A DNA stretch of 64,000 nucleotides, taken from assembly GCA_963664255.1 (NCBI GenBank), contig OY760938.1, positions 1,984,001 to 2,048,000 of the forward strand. Reading direction: 5' to 3'. The translations under genes were made by a program, and so were the position numbers. Below the pieces are notes generated by a model. That model did no database searches, had not been told where the DNA came from, and saw only the letters and a list, made by a program, of their open reading frames with translations. Below, one piece after another: positions 52,115 through 60,873 of the stretch (positions are counted from its first letter, which is position 1; the number at the start of each line of letters is the position of its first letter). The stretch is from G963663775 sp963664255 (GTDB lineage: Bacteria > Bacillota > Clostridia > Oscillospirales > Butyricicoccaceae).

Positions 52115-52146
52115 GGAAATAAGCCTTGTGGTAGCGATAATAACAC

Positions 52147-53935
52147 CTCCCTATAATAACTAATGTTTTTCTCTGAAAATCTCGCGTTTTCTTAAAATTA
52201 CGCCAAATTCAAAAGAGCGATTGCGAAGCAGCACTGCATCCAGTGCACCAAATCAGGGAAAATGGGCATGACAACCAAAGCGTCGCTTGTTTTGCGATAT
52301 TTTGGCGATGGTAACCCACTTTTCCTGCGGCAGCAAACCTCCCATGTCTAACAGGGTCATTGCCCTAAATTCCTTCGTCCTGCCTGCCCGCAGATGGGTG
52401 TCAGCAATGCTCCTTTGCCGAGTCCTTGCTCTAATGGTGTAATGATGACTGACTACCTGCTCTTTTGTCTTTGAATTGCTTTGCTACATGACCTGGCTGT
52501 GACGCTTCCGGCGAGGTCATTGTGCGGTATTGCCCTTAAGCTGCCATTGCTGCCGGACGGCGAATGTCCCCAAGCAACCGTACTGGATCATAGTCCTCAT
52601 CTTTGGTCACAAGGGCGAAAAACACCCGAATCAGCTTGCAGCATAGCGCAATGAGCGATTGCTTTTTCTTCAGTGGATTGTCTTTGCGGCTCGTGTAGTA
52701 TCCGTGGATTTCCCTAAATTCTTGATTTGTTGCTACCAGCGGCAGAATGGCGCGGAATAGTAGTGCCCGCAGGCGATGCCTGCCACGTTTGCTGATCCCG
52801 CTTTGCCCCCGGTGTTTACCGGAACTGTTTTCACGAATCGCGAGTCCGGCCAGTTTCTGAATCTGTTTTGGAGACTGGAAACGTCCCAAATCTCCAACCT
52901 CGGCAAAGAAACCAGCGATGGTGAGTAGTCCCACGCCCTTAATTGCGAGCAGTTTCAGTACCGACGGAATTTGCACGCATAGCTCTTCTACAAGCGCCAT
53001 AACGCTGTCATATTGCGTATGCTTGGCATGATAGTCCTCCAGAAGCAACCGAATTTCCATGCGGGCGGCATTGCTACCCTCGGTGCAGCCCATGCTGTGT
53101 TTTGCCGCTTCGTACAGAGTCTGCGCTCTTTTCATTCCAACGGCCCGCAGCTTGTTTTTGCGCCATATCTGGTTGATTCCTTCTGCTCCTGTCTTGACGA
53201 CATCTGCTGGCAATGGCATATTGCCTAGCACCAATAGGCTACTCTGTGCTTTGAAATCCCCAAACACCTCGTGATATTCAGGAAAGTAAATCTTGAGCCA
53301 TCGCAGAATTCGGTTCTGGATTGACACCAGTTCCCGCACGATCCGCTCACGGCAGTTCATAGCGATACGCAGCTCCGCATACACCCCTTCCGGAATATAT
53401 GGAACGTTATATCTTCCATCGATGACCAACTTGGCGATGCTTTTGGGGTCTTTGCTGTCTGTCTTGCTCGGATGATTATCATCCAGCTCCTTGCATTGCT
53501 TGACGTGATATGGATTGACCAGTACGAGCCGGATGTCTTGATTCTTCAGATATGACGCCAGGCTAAACCAGTAATGCCCTGTAGGCTCTGCGCCTACCAT
53601 AATGTTGCTCTGTGTGGTCTCTCCAGACAAGCTTTTCATCCATGCCTGAAACTGTCCGAACCCTTCTCCATTGTTTGCGAAGCGAAACACACGACCCAGT
53701 TCCACGCCTCGCCAGTTAAATGCCCTGGCATAATGCGTTTCGCTGCCGATGTCCACTCCGATGACCATTGTCTCTGCTGTAACTTGACTTAACTTCTCAT
53801 TTTGGGTAAAATTCATTTTGACGACCTCCGTTGTTTTTGAGTTGGGATTTCATCTGGCCAGATTTCATCCTCTCTATCCTAACCGGAGGTTGTCTTTTTT
53901 GCAATTCCCGTTTTTACCCCTTACAGGAATGCTCC
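52147..53935 (-). mobile_element. IS110-family element, copy 3
   Basis: 1785 bases plus GGAG at both junctions. It lies between the ribbon-helix-helix gene and the relaxase gene. The left junction follows the TAA of the former directly (TTATAAGGAG) and the right junction leaves GGGAGG before the relaxase. The empty site is TAAGGAGGTG, a ribosome site linking the two genes. Confidence 0.93.
52536..53816 (-). CDS. IS110-family transposase, copy 3
   Basis: 426 residues, intact. It has Ser in DPKSIAK and Ala in QKLAGL. Confidence 0.95.
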   Translation of the reverse strand: MNFTQNEKLSQVTAETMVIGVDIGSETHYARAFNWRGVELGRVFRFANNGEGFGQFQAWMKSLSGETTQSNIMVGAEPTGHYWFSLASYLKNQDIRLVLVNPYHVKQCKELDDNHPSKTDSKDPKSIAKLVIDGRYNVPYIPEGVYAELRIAMNCRERIVRELVSIQNRILRWLKIYFPEYHEVFGDFKAQSSLLVLGNMPLPADVVKTGAEGINQIWRKNKLRAVGMKRAQTLYEAAKHSMGCTEGSNAARMEIRLLLEDYHAKHTQYDSVMALVEELCVQIPSVLKLLAIKGVGLLTIAGFFAEVGDLGRFQSPKQIQKLAGLAIRENSSGKHRGQSGISKRGRHRLRALLFRAILPLVATNQEFREIHGYYTSRKDNPLKKKQSLIALCCKLIRVFFALVTKDEDYDPVRLLGDIRRPAAMAA

Positions 53936-54412
53936 TTATAACTTTTCTGCAAGACTACGCAGATTATCCGTGTCCTGCAAAAAGCTGTTGATTTGAAAAT
54001 CTTTTTTCTGCATATAGTCCACACCCAGCGTGACCGCCTCATTTAACATTTGGTCAAACTGATCCTCTGTTCCTTCGTGGGCAAGGTTCATCAAAACCTT
54101 AATCAGTAAAAAGAACCCCGCAGCGTCTATCTTGCCTGACTTCATCAGCATTTTGGCAAGACGATTGGTCTGTTGCTCTGCAACCGCTTTGATGTCCTCG
54201 ATGTGATAGACCGCAGTAAATTCCTGTCTGATAATACTGGAAATGAAATCCACATTCTGGGTGTAGCCCTCAATGTCCAGTCCTTTTTCGATAAAGCGAC
54301 GGATCTGCTCATTTCTGGACACATTTTCACGGGTTGCCAGCTTATCAATTTCATTGCACATTTCTTTGGTAAGATAGACCGACGTAATAATTCGGTCGCT
54401 TTTTTTCGCCAT
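53936..54412 (-). CDS. ribbon-helix-helix relaxosome accessory protein
   Basis: The 158-residue protein has an N-terminal Arc/CopG-like DNA-binding motif (RIITSVYLTKEMCNEIDKLA, then SRNEQIRRFIEKGL) and a helical C-terminal half. Proteins of this type bind oriT and help the relaxase. It lies upstream of the relaxase gene and next to a candidate oriT. GAAGGAGG precedes the ATG. Before IS110 arrived it would have been translationally linked to the relaxase. Confidence 0.78.
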   Translation of the reverse strand: MAKKSDRIITSVYLTKEMCNEIDKLATRENVSRNEQIRRFIEKGLDIEGYTQNVDFISSIIRQEFTAVYHIEDIKAVAEQQTNRLAKMLMKSGKIDAAGFFLLIKVLMNLAHEGTEDQFDQMLNEAVTLGVDYMQKKDFQINSFLQDTDNLRSLAEKL

Positions 54413-54439
54413 GATATCCTCCCTTCGACATTAGTCAAA

Positions 54440-54610
54440 ACTTAACAACGTCAGTTGCTCTTTAACAAAGGTACAGGCTTTGCCTGTACGGTGTTTTTGC
54501 GGGTTGTTTAACAACCCTATTCCTGCCTTAACTCCAAAATCTGAGATTTTGGCATTAAGTAACCCCTGCCGGCAAGCGGCAGGGGCATAAGTCGCTTCGC
54601 TCCTAAAAGG
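54440..54610. other. candidate origin of transfer (oriT)
   Basis: A gene-free stretch upstream of the relaxosome genes holds four inverted repeats in 150 bases: GTACAGGC/GCCTGTAC, GGGTTGTT/AACAACCC, CCAAAATCT/AGATTTTGG and CCCCTGCCG/CGGCAGGGG. The last is followed by CATAAGTCG. Clustered repeats beside a relaxase module are typical of oriT. The nick site is not identified. Confidence 0.5.
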
Positions 54611-54759
54611 GCGAAAATTAAAGTGTTTGTATACTGATTTTTTGTTATAGATATGGTAGACTATTTTCTAAGATAATTTGGTGTGTTCAGCTATATTCTG
54701 GTAATTTCAGAATTCTGATTATTCACTTTCAATTTCAAAACGAAAAGGAGAACCCTACT

Positions 54760-55659
54760 ATGGGATATGAAAAGGACTTCGAAATTCAAATGCTTAAATC
54801 TTACGGAAACAGCTTCCAAGATTTGTTTTATCGTCTAATGAAAGAATTATACTCCGATTTTATGCCTATAAAAGCTCATGGTTCATTAGGAGACCATGGT
54901 TGTGATGGATATTTAAGCGGAAGCGGTACATATTTTCAAGTGTACGGACCAGAAAACCCTCCTAGCAATCAGACATTGTCTTATGCGCAGAACAAAATGA
55001 AAGAGGATTTCAATAAGCTATGGAATTTTATAGCATCTGATAGTAACTTTCCTCCAATTTCAAAATATGTGTTTTTATTTAACAACAAGTTGGATGCAAC
55101 TGTCTCTATGGGCAATAGTCAGCAGTTCGAAGAATTAAGGAAAATATTTAATGACATTACTTTTGAAATATGGGATACTCAATGCCTTATGGGGCTGTTC
55201 CGAACTATGAGTGCCCAAAAGCAAGCCAATGTTCTTTTAATACACCAGCAGCTCCATACTAATCAGAACTTTTTAAAAAATATCCATGCGGAAAATACGA
55301 TAGCTGATATAAACACTATCCGCTCAATTAAAACAAATGCCCAAAACCTAATGAATATAGTTAATTCTGAGGATTTCGTAGCACCTTTCCATATCGTTGC
55401 AATAGAATACATGGATAACTTCATACTAAGATTAAGCAATATTCTTTTCAATAGCGAAGCACTTGAGCAAATGAAATATAACATGTTATCAAGCGTTAGT
55501 AACCTATTAATGCTAATACAGAATTACACTAAGCCTTGCAGTACCACTATGGGAGTAATGAAACGAATTGAACCATGGGGAGAGATAAAAGATGAGGATT
55601 TTGAAGATGTACGAGATAAAATGAATGAGACTATAAATAATTTTGTGTTTCTAGTTTAA
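54760..55659 (+). CDS. restriction-endonuclease-fold protein with IS-replaced C terminus
   Basis: The protein has 299 residues. The N-terminal part shows a PD-(D/E)xK-like site: HGSLGDHGCDGYLSGSG then TYFQVYGPE (G-D-x-G-x-D-G, later Q in the position of the K strand), as in nuclease-like N domains of several defence proteins. The rest is helical and unfamiliar. AAAAGGAG precedes the ATG. The last ten residues (ETINNFVFLV) are encoded by the terminal repeat of an IS256-family insertion; the original tail of 25 residues (QARKNTYSS... to stop) lies on the other side of the IS at 56998. A single-gene defence role is possible. Confidence 0.65.
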   Translation: MGYEKDFEIQMLKSYGNSFQDLFYRLMKELYSDFMPIKAHGSLGDHGCDGYLSGSGTYFQVYGPENPPSNQTLSYAQNKMKEDFNKLWNFIASDSNFPPISKYVFLFNNKLDATVSMGNSQQFEELRKIFNDITFEIWDTQCLMGLFRTMSAQKQANVLLIHQQLHTNQNFLKNIHAENTIADINTIRSIKTNAQNLMNIVNSEDFVAPFHIVAIEYMDNFILRLSNILFNSEALEQMKYNMLSSVSNLLMLIQNYTKPCSTTMGVMKRIEPWGEIKDEDFEDVRDKMNETINNFVFLV

Positions 55660-56989
55660 ACATGCTCCGGAGCGGTAAGGATAGAAATAGATCTAAAACT
55701 TACTGCAAAGGAGCATTTTATATGTCTATGATACCAAAAGAAGTGGTCAAACAACTCATTCGGGAAGCTAACCCTAACAGTACCACAGAAGTGTTGGATT
55801 TGTTACGGGAAATGTTTAAGGAAGTGCTGCAGGGTGCGATGGAAGCCGAACTGGAAGAACAACTCGGCTATGCCAAAAGCGATGTATCTGCCAAGCAGAC
55901 AGATAACCACCGCAACGGGTATTCCAAGAAGACCGTGAAATCAGAACTGGGACCTGTAGAGCTTTCGATCCCTCGGGATCGAAACGGTGAATATGAGCCG
56001 AAAATCATTACAAAACACGAACGAAATATCACAGGTTTAGAAGAAAACGTTTTGGGGCTATATGCAGCTGGGATGTCTACTCGTGATATTCATGATCAGA
56101 TTCAGGAGTTGTACGGCGTGGAGGTGTCCGCAGAGCTTGTCAGCCGTATTACGGACAAAGTGCTGCCACTCGTGACAGAGTGGCAGTCCAGACCATTAGA
56201 TGAGGTATATCCGTTCGTTTTTATGGATGCGATTCACTACAAAGTGCGTGAAGACAAAACAGTTGTCAGTAAAGCAGCTTACGTGGTTTTAGGCATGAAT
56301 TTAGACGGATACAAAGAGATTTTAGGCATTTATGTCGGCGCAAATGAATCCAGCAAGTTCTGGATGTCAGTTCTGAATGAGCTGAAAAACCGTGGTGTGA
56401 AAACGGTTTGCATGTTCTGTGTAGACGGACTAACTGGATTCAAAGAAGCGATTGGTGCGGCATTCCCAAAGGCACAGATTCAACGTTGTATTGTGCATCA
56501 AATTCGTTCTTCCACACGATATGTCAGCTATAAAGACATCAAAGAATTCGTACAAGACCTGAAAACCGTTTATGGTGCGGTATCAGAAGAGCTTGCGCTG
56601 GATAACCTAATGACGATGAAAGACAAATGGGGTGCTAAATACCCAAGCTCGATTCGTAGTTGGGAAAATAATTGGGACTGCCTAAGTACTTTCTTCAACT
56701 ACCCTCCAGAGGTGCGAAAAATTATCTATACCACCAACTGCATCGAAGGACTGCACCGCCAATTTCGCAAGGTTACCAAGACAAAAGCCGTATTTCCCAC
56801 CGACCAAAGTTTGCTGAAAATGCTGTGGCTCGCACAGGACAAAATCCAGAAAAAGTGGACACAACGTCAGCGCAGCTGGGATTTGGTGCTGGCACAGCTG
56901 CAGGTGCTGTTCGCGGAACAACTTGCCAGCTAAACCCTCGTTTTATTTCTTGCCGCACGGAGCGGAAACACAAAATTCAGGACAGTCTC
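55627..56989 (+). mobile_element. IS256-family element with 8-bp target duplication
   Basis: 1363 bases. The ends are related inverted repeats (left GAGACTATAAAT, right end complement GAGACTGTCCTG, both followed by AATTTTGTGTTTC). The target AAATGAAT is duplicated at 55619-55626 and 56990-56997, the right size for IS256. One transposase gene. It is inserted in the 3' end of the nuclease-like gene. Confidence 0.9.
55722..56933 (+). CDS. IS256-family (mutator-type) transposase
   Basis: The 403-residue product starts MSMIPKEVVKQL after AAAGGAG. It has the mutator-type DDE fold: VFMDAIHYKVRED (first Asp), FCVDGLTGFKEAI (second Asp), HQIRSSTRYVSYKD and a C-terminal TTNCIEGLHRQFRKVTK with the catalytic Glu. 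It is complete, so the element may be active. Confidence 0.93.
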   Translation: MSMIPKEVVKQLIREANPNSTTEVLDLLREMFKEVLQGAMEAELEEQLGYAKSDVSAKQTDNHRNGYSKKTVKSELGPVELSIPRDRNGEYEPKIITKHERNITGLEENVLGLYAAGMSTRDIHDQIQELYGVEVSAELVSRITDKVLPLVTEWQSRPLDEVYPFVFMDAIHYKVREDKTVVSKAAYVVLGMNLDGYKEILGIYVGANESSKFWMSVLNELKNRGVKTVCMFCVDGLTGFKEAIGAAFPKAQIQRCIVHQIRSSTRYVSYKDIKEFVQDLKTVYGAVSEELALDNLMTMKDKWGAKYPSSIRSWENNWDCLSTFFNYPPEVRKIIYTTNCIEGLHRQFRKVTKTKAVFPTDQSLLKMLWLAQDKIQKKWTQRQRSWDLVLAQLQVLFAEQLAS

Positions 56990-57179
56990 AAATGAATCAA
57001 GCAAGGAAAAATACTTATTCATCAATAGAGCTTCTATTGGCGCAGGAATTACTATTAATAGATCAACTAAAATAAATATAATTTATTGAATATAGAAATT
57101 TTATGCAAATTGTTTATCTGATGTTGTTGTTCCTTTGCATGAACGTTGCACAATCTAGCAATATCTTTCTTGTATTGTT

Positions 57180-58199
57180 TTACTGCCGTTCTAAAGTCAA
57201 CTCACACTCTAAGCAAGACATCTCCACTGTCGCTTCCAGTAAGGTAATCAGGTCAAGATTAAAGTCCTTTGTCTGCGGGGTCTGTAAAAAGGTCTTGTAC
57301 CCCAAACTCGCAAAGGTTTCAGCGGAGATTTCCGCCTGAACCTGTCCGTGGTTATGGGGCTGACCCTTGGCATCTTTGCCGTCCACATCGTTATCATAGC
57401 AAAACACAATCTCCTCAATCTCTGGGTGGTGCTGCAAATATCGATATAGAGCCTTATCCGACAAACAGCCCTCGGCAACTCTGTGATCTTCCCGCCAATC
57501 AATGCCGTGGAGCTTGCACAGGGTAGCATGGCTCATGGCATCTATGGGAGCCTCGAACTCATATACCCGGTTAGAACGCCCCTGCATACAGAAGCCATAG
57601 GTCTTATCGGAGTTTTCTACATCCTGACGAAACTTGCTGTCAGAGCTGGGTGCTCTGAGTGCGCAGTACCGAGGTTTGCCTGTTTCGTCATAACCTACAA
57701 AGGCACAGTTGTGGAATGTATAGCCGTTTTTTTCCGTCCTTGCTCCATACACTTTTCCCTCTGCAATCATGGCGTAGACAATATCCTTATCGATACCACG
57801 AGTATGAGTCAGGTAGGCGATGGTACGGTCAAAGCTCTTGTCCTTGGGCGGTAGCACAAGATCGCCCTTGGAACTTTTTTCAACGTTTGGCACCAAGGAA
57901 GTAGTCCCCTCATAGGCATGGCAGCCCAAAATCAGTTCTGCCGCACTTTTGAAATCCGATGCCCCCAAATATTCCTTTGCAAAATCCACGATATTACCCT
58001 TGGTCTGTGTAGAAAAACAGTAGTAACCGCGCCCATGGTTAAACAGGTATAGCCCACCGCTGTTCTTCACATGAACCGTATATTTATCACCTTTTTCAAT
58101 CTGAAAACCATTTAGCACGGCAAAATCAATGATATTGGTGTCAAAGACCTGCTTCATCTGTTCTTGTGTAAAGGGCATAGGCTTTGGCGATGTACGCAT
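57180..58199 (-). CDS. DUF3991/TOPRIM primase-like element protein
   Basis: The 339-residue protein has an N-terminal DUF3991 region (HDR-type YLFNHGRGYYCFSTQTKGN) and a TOPRIM domain near residues 210-310 with Glu in VYEFEAPIDAMS and the D-x-D in FCYDNDVDGK. Such proteins are encoded by conjugative elements next to relaxases and resemble primases that restart synthesis on transferred strands. GGAGGTGATAATCC precedes the ATG. The gap 56998-57179 carries only the cut-off tail of the nuclease-like gene. Confidence 0.82.
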   Translation of the reverse strand: MRTSPKPMPFTQEQMKQVFDTNIIDFAVLNGFQIEKGDKYTVHVKNSGGLYLFNHGRGYYCFSTQTKGNIVDFAKEYLGASDFKSAAELILGCHAYEGTTSLVPNVEKSSKGDLVLPPKDKSFDRTIAYLTHTRGIDKDIVYAMIAEGKVYGARTEKNGYTFHNCAFVGYDETGKPRYCALRAPSSDSKFRQDVENSDKTYGFCMQGRSNRVYEFEAPIDAMSHATLCKLHGIDWREDHRVAEGCLSDKALYRYLQHHPEIEEIVFCYDNDVDGKDAKGQPHNHGQVQAEISAETFASLGYKTFLQTPQTKDFNLDLITLLEATVEMSCLECELTLERQ

Positions 58200-58224
58200 G
58201 GATTATCACCTCCATTCAAACGCA

Positions 58225-58267
58225 AAAATGCCCCCTGAAAGCAGTTTCAATCCGCTTTCAGGAGGCA
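58225..58267 (-). terminator. terminator after the HipA-like gene
   Basis: Minus strand TGCCTCCTGAAAGC pairs with GCTTTCAGGGGGCA, then TTTTT. Confidence 0.8.
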
Positions 58268-58288
58268 CTTCTGTTGTCTAATATTTTG

Positions 58289-59536
58289 TTATCGTTCTAA
58301 ATCATCTTTACCGCTGTAGGCAATATCCTCAGTCACATCGCTACGGCGGTCATCTACAGGTATCCATGCTCTTCGGGAATTTACCACTTCCAAGAGCATA
58401 TTTACTCTCTCACGAAGGGCAAAGCACAATGCATCACAACGGGAATTATCTATAAACATGGACCCCCGCACTAGCTCCCGCAGCTCCTCGTCAATATTAT
58501 AAAGTGCGTTCAGGTTCAGCCAGTCAAAGGAACTTACCAGCTTGATCTGCTCCTCATGGTTATTCTTAAAAGGTTTGCAGGATAGCTTTGCTTTCGAGCC
58601 AATCATAGAAATGGGCTTATCAAACCAAAGAGAAGTTCCGCTGTCAAATATGGGAGCCGCTCCAAGATATTCAAGGGTTTCCGCATTTCTCACCACACCG
58701 AAGTTATTCTGATGTCTATCTTCATTAACGATCAGGTAATCAAGCACCATCATCCGGTCGAGGGCTTCCTTCATACCGGAGATACCAAGCTTTTCACAGC
58801 AATCAAGATAATGCTGATAAATCGACACATGGTTCGCCTTTTTCTCCATCTGCATCACATACCATGCGGAAATCAACTCCGTCTGTGGTGTAATAAAATC
58901 CTCGCACACGCTGTAAGGATACTCCTCCTCCGTAAGCAGGGTATATGGAACATGGGGAATGCCAAGCCGTTCCATGATTTTCCCAGCCAAGACCTCATTA
59001 TATGGCTCCTGCTGTGTCGCACCGCTTCCGCCCTTGATTAAGCAGCGTTTTCCGTCTATAATCTTCCACTTTTTCTTGAGCCAGCCATCCGAAGTGTTAT
59101 CCGGGGACATCAGACTCATATGGTCGCTCGAGGAACCCTGCCCAAACAAGATATTTCCCATATCCTCCGAAAAAGAATTGTCAAAGAAGTTCACCTGTGA
59201 CCACTGAATGCCAGAACCAGACGGACAGATCCAATACTGGTCAGAAAGGCTTAACCCAAGGCATTTTTCCAGCAGCTTTTGTGTCGTAGACACATTCAGT
59301 TCCGCCAGTGCATTTTTAATTCCGGCACGGCTTGCAGGGATTGCACGCCCACGCCACCATTCGTTTAGCGCACTGCGGTCTATCAAGCCTTTTTTCACTG
59401 AAATTCCCACAGGCACATGGGGTGCTTCATAAATATGGCCGATTGCAGAAATCGCACTGGACGCTTCATCCAGCTCTATATCGGCTACCGGAATATTTTT
59501 ATGCATCAATATATATTGTTTCATGCCATCTGCCAT
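58289..59536 (-). CDS. HipA-like kinase-fold protein
   Basis: The 415-residue protein shows a HipA-type kinase core: WKIIDGKRCLIKGGSGATQQEPYNEVLA (Lys and ATP region, in part), catalytic loop LIVNEDRHQNNFGV (about residues 285-298, with D-x-x-x-x-N) and FDSGTSLW as the metal-binding Asp. HipA proteins phosphorylate cellular targets and can act as toxins with a HipB partner. None is encoded nearby, so this may be a stand-alone element kinase. AGGAGATG precedes the ATG. Confidence 0.75.
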   Translation of the reverse strand: MADGMKQYILMHKNIPVADIELDEASSAISAIGHIYEAPHVPVGISVKKGLIDRSALNEWWRGRAIPASRAGIKNALAELNVSTTQKLLEKCLGLSLSDQYWICPSGSGIQWSQVNFFDNSFSEDMGNILFGQGSSSDHMSLMSPDNTSDGWLKKKWKIIDGKRCLIKGGSGATQQEPYNEVLAGKIMERLGIPHVPYTLLTEEEYPYSVCEDFITPQTELISAWYVMQMEKKANHVSIYQHYLDCCEKLGISGMKEALDRMMVLDYLIVNEDRHQNNFGVVRNAETLEYLGAAPIFDSGTSLWFDKPISMIGSKAKLSCKPFKNNHEEQIKLVSSFDWLNLNALYNIDEELRELVRGSMFIDNSRCDALCFALRERVNMLLEVVNSRRAWIPVDDRRSDVTEDIAYSGKDDLER

Positions 59537-59563
59537 TTCATCATCTCCTATTCTTAACTTAAA

Positions 59564-59592
59564 ATTATACCAAATATCGGCGTTCTTTTCAA
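59564..59592 (-). promoter_or_regulatory. promoter of the HipA-like gene
   Basis: Minus strand TTGAAA (59592-59587), 17 bases, TATAAT (59569-59564), 28 bases before the start codon. Confidence 0.75.
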
Positions 59593-59620
59593 CGCAGTAA
59601 TTATGAATTTTGCGGGACGA

Positions 59621-60163
59621 TTATCGCTCCAATTCTTCTGATTCCGACATTTCCTGCCTGTTTTCCAATGTGGCTGTATGCTTCCAAAAGGTGGAGAGCA
59701 TCTCCCTGACAGTTTCCGGCAGACTGCTTTTCTCCACATGAATATCGCAGGGAATAGCTGCTGTATAGCCGTAATCATAGGGAATGAAGGTATCCTGAAT
59801 ATAGGCACGAATATGATCCGGCAATTCAGTATCACTTTGGGATAGGATGCCATACCCTGTCAGGAAATTGGTTTCATAGTGTTCTCCAGAAGAAGTCAGG
59901 TCAAGTTCCAAAAGGGCAATGCATAGATTTCCTTTTTCTTTGGACTGTACTACACCAGAAACCATAACATAATCGGTTACTCCCTCTGTCAGACAGTCCG
60001 TGCCATAGCAATGTACCATTGCCTGATGGAGCAGATGTAATACTGCCTTGGCATAATCTTTGTTCTGTGTGCCATAGGATGCCTGCAAACGGTCATAGTC
60101 AATGATAGGAAACACCTTTTGATTTAAGTAATCTACATAGATACTGGTTTTGTCTTGTTCCAT
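59621..60163 (-). CDS. hypothetical element protein
   Basis: The 180-residue protein starts MEQDKTSIYVDYLNQKVFPI. No family or motif is recognised. It is soluble, acidic at the C terminus (EMSESEELER) and preceded by AAGGAGCG. It lies ten bases after the DUF4314 gene and shares its transcript. Three neighbours in this block end in (D)-D-x-E-R-like tails (DDLER, EELER, DFER), perhaps a processing or assembly tag, perhaps chance. Confidence 0.65.
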   Translation of the reverse strand: MEQDKTSIYVDYLNQKVFPIIDYDRLQASYGTQNKDYAKAVLHLLHQAMVHCYGTDCLTEGVTDYVMVSGVVQSKEKGNLCIALLELDLTSSGEHYETNFLTGYGILSQSDTELPDHIRAYIQDTFIPYDYGYTAAIPCDIHVEKSSLPETVREMLSTFWKHTATLENRQEMSESEELER

Positions 60164-60172
60164 ACTCGCTCC

Positions 60173-60868
60173 TTATCGTTCAAAATCATTTTCATCAGTT
60201 TCGGACGCGATCCCCATCATTCGCATAAATTCTTCTTTGCTGTTTGCATATCCGACTTCCATAGTAAAGCTGTGGGCTTCCGTTTTTGAATAAAACTCCG
60301 GCTCATGAAAACGACTGCTAAAATAACCAATCTGCTCATTGGAAAGGGAAGCGTCGTTTCCCTCCCAGTCATCCGTGCAGATAAAAAATGTGCCGCAGAT
60401 AATGTCCCCATTATCCATCCGGCGGTTTCCGGCTAATCCATTCAGCTTGCCCTCGTCATTACAGTAGAGATGACAGTTTAACTCTGATAACGGCACAAAC
60501 TCTATGCAACCACCTACCAGCTCCTGCATTGCTCGGTAATTATTTTTGACGGTGGACACAAAAGGATTTTTATGTGGTTCCACCACAAGTACCCGAATGC
60601 AGCCATCCGGGCATTCGTTATTTTCACTATTTTCATTCTCGGCTTCCCTCAGAATATGAAAGCTGTCCTCATTGGGCAAAAGCGCTAAAGTTCTTCCATT
60701 CTGCCATTTCATATGGAGCTGCCCCTGATCGTCCACGAATTTTACTTCGCCCAACAGACCGTCCGGCATATCTCTCTCACCGTCCATATGGTCAAGCTGA
60801 ATTTTGGTGCCGACAGGATACTTTTTCTTAATCTGTTCTACTTGATAGGGTTTCAAAAATCCTTGCAT
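60173..60868 (-). CDS. DUF4314-DUF3846 element protein
   Basis: The 231-residue protein has an N-terminal DUF4314 domain (VEQIKKKYPVGTKIQLDHMD, then HMKWQNGRTLALLPNEDSF). A DUF3846-like domain follows (IRVLVVEPHKNPF, NDEGKLNGLAGNRRM). Both are typical of clostridial integrative and conjugative elements; their function is unknown. The ATG lies six bases after GGGAGG, which is the rebuilt end of IS110 copy 4. Confidence 0.82.
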   Translation of the reverse strand: MQGFLKPYQVEQIKKKYPVGTKIQLDHMDGERDMPDGLLGEVKFVDDQGQLHMKWQNGRTLALLPNEDSFHILREAENENSENNECPDGCIRVLVVEPHKNPFVSTVKNNYRAMQELVGGCIEFVPLSELNCHLYCNDEGKLNGLAGNRRMDNGDIICGTFFICTDDWEGNDASLSNEQIGYFSSRFHEPEFYSKTEAHSFTMEVGYANSKEEFMRMMGIASETDENDFER

Positions 60869-60873
60869 AGTGC

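Noticed and set aside
57103..57339. A 78-codon plus-strand frame overlapping the end of the primase-like gene
   Set aside because: It is antisense to the TOPRIM gene for most of its length and has no ribosome site.
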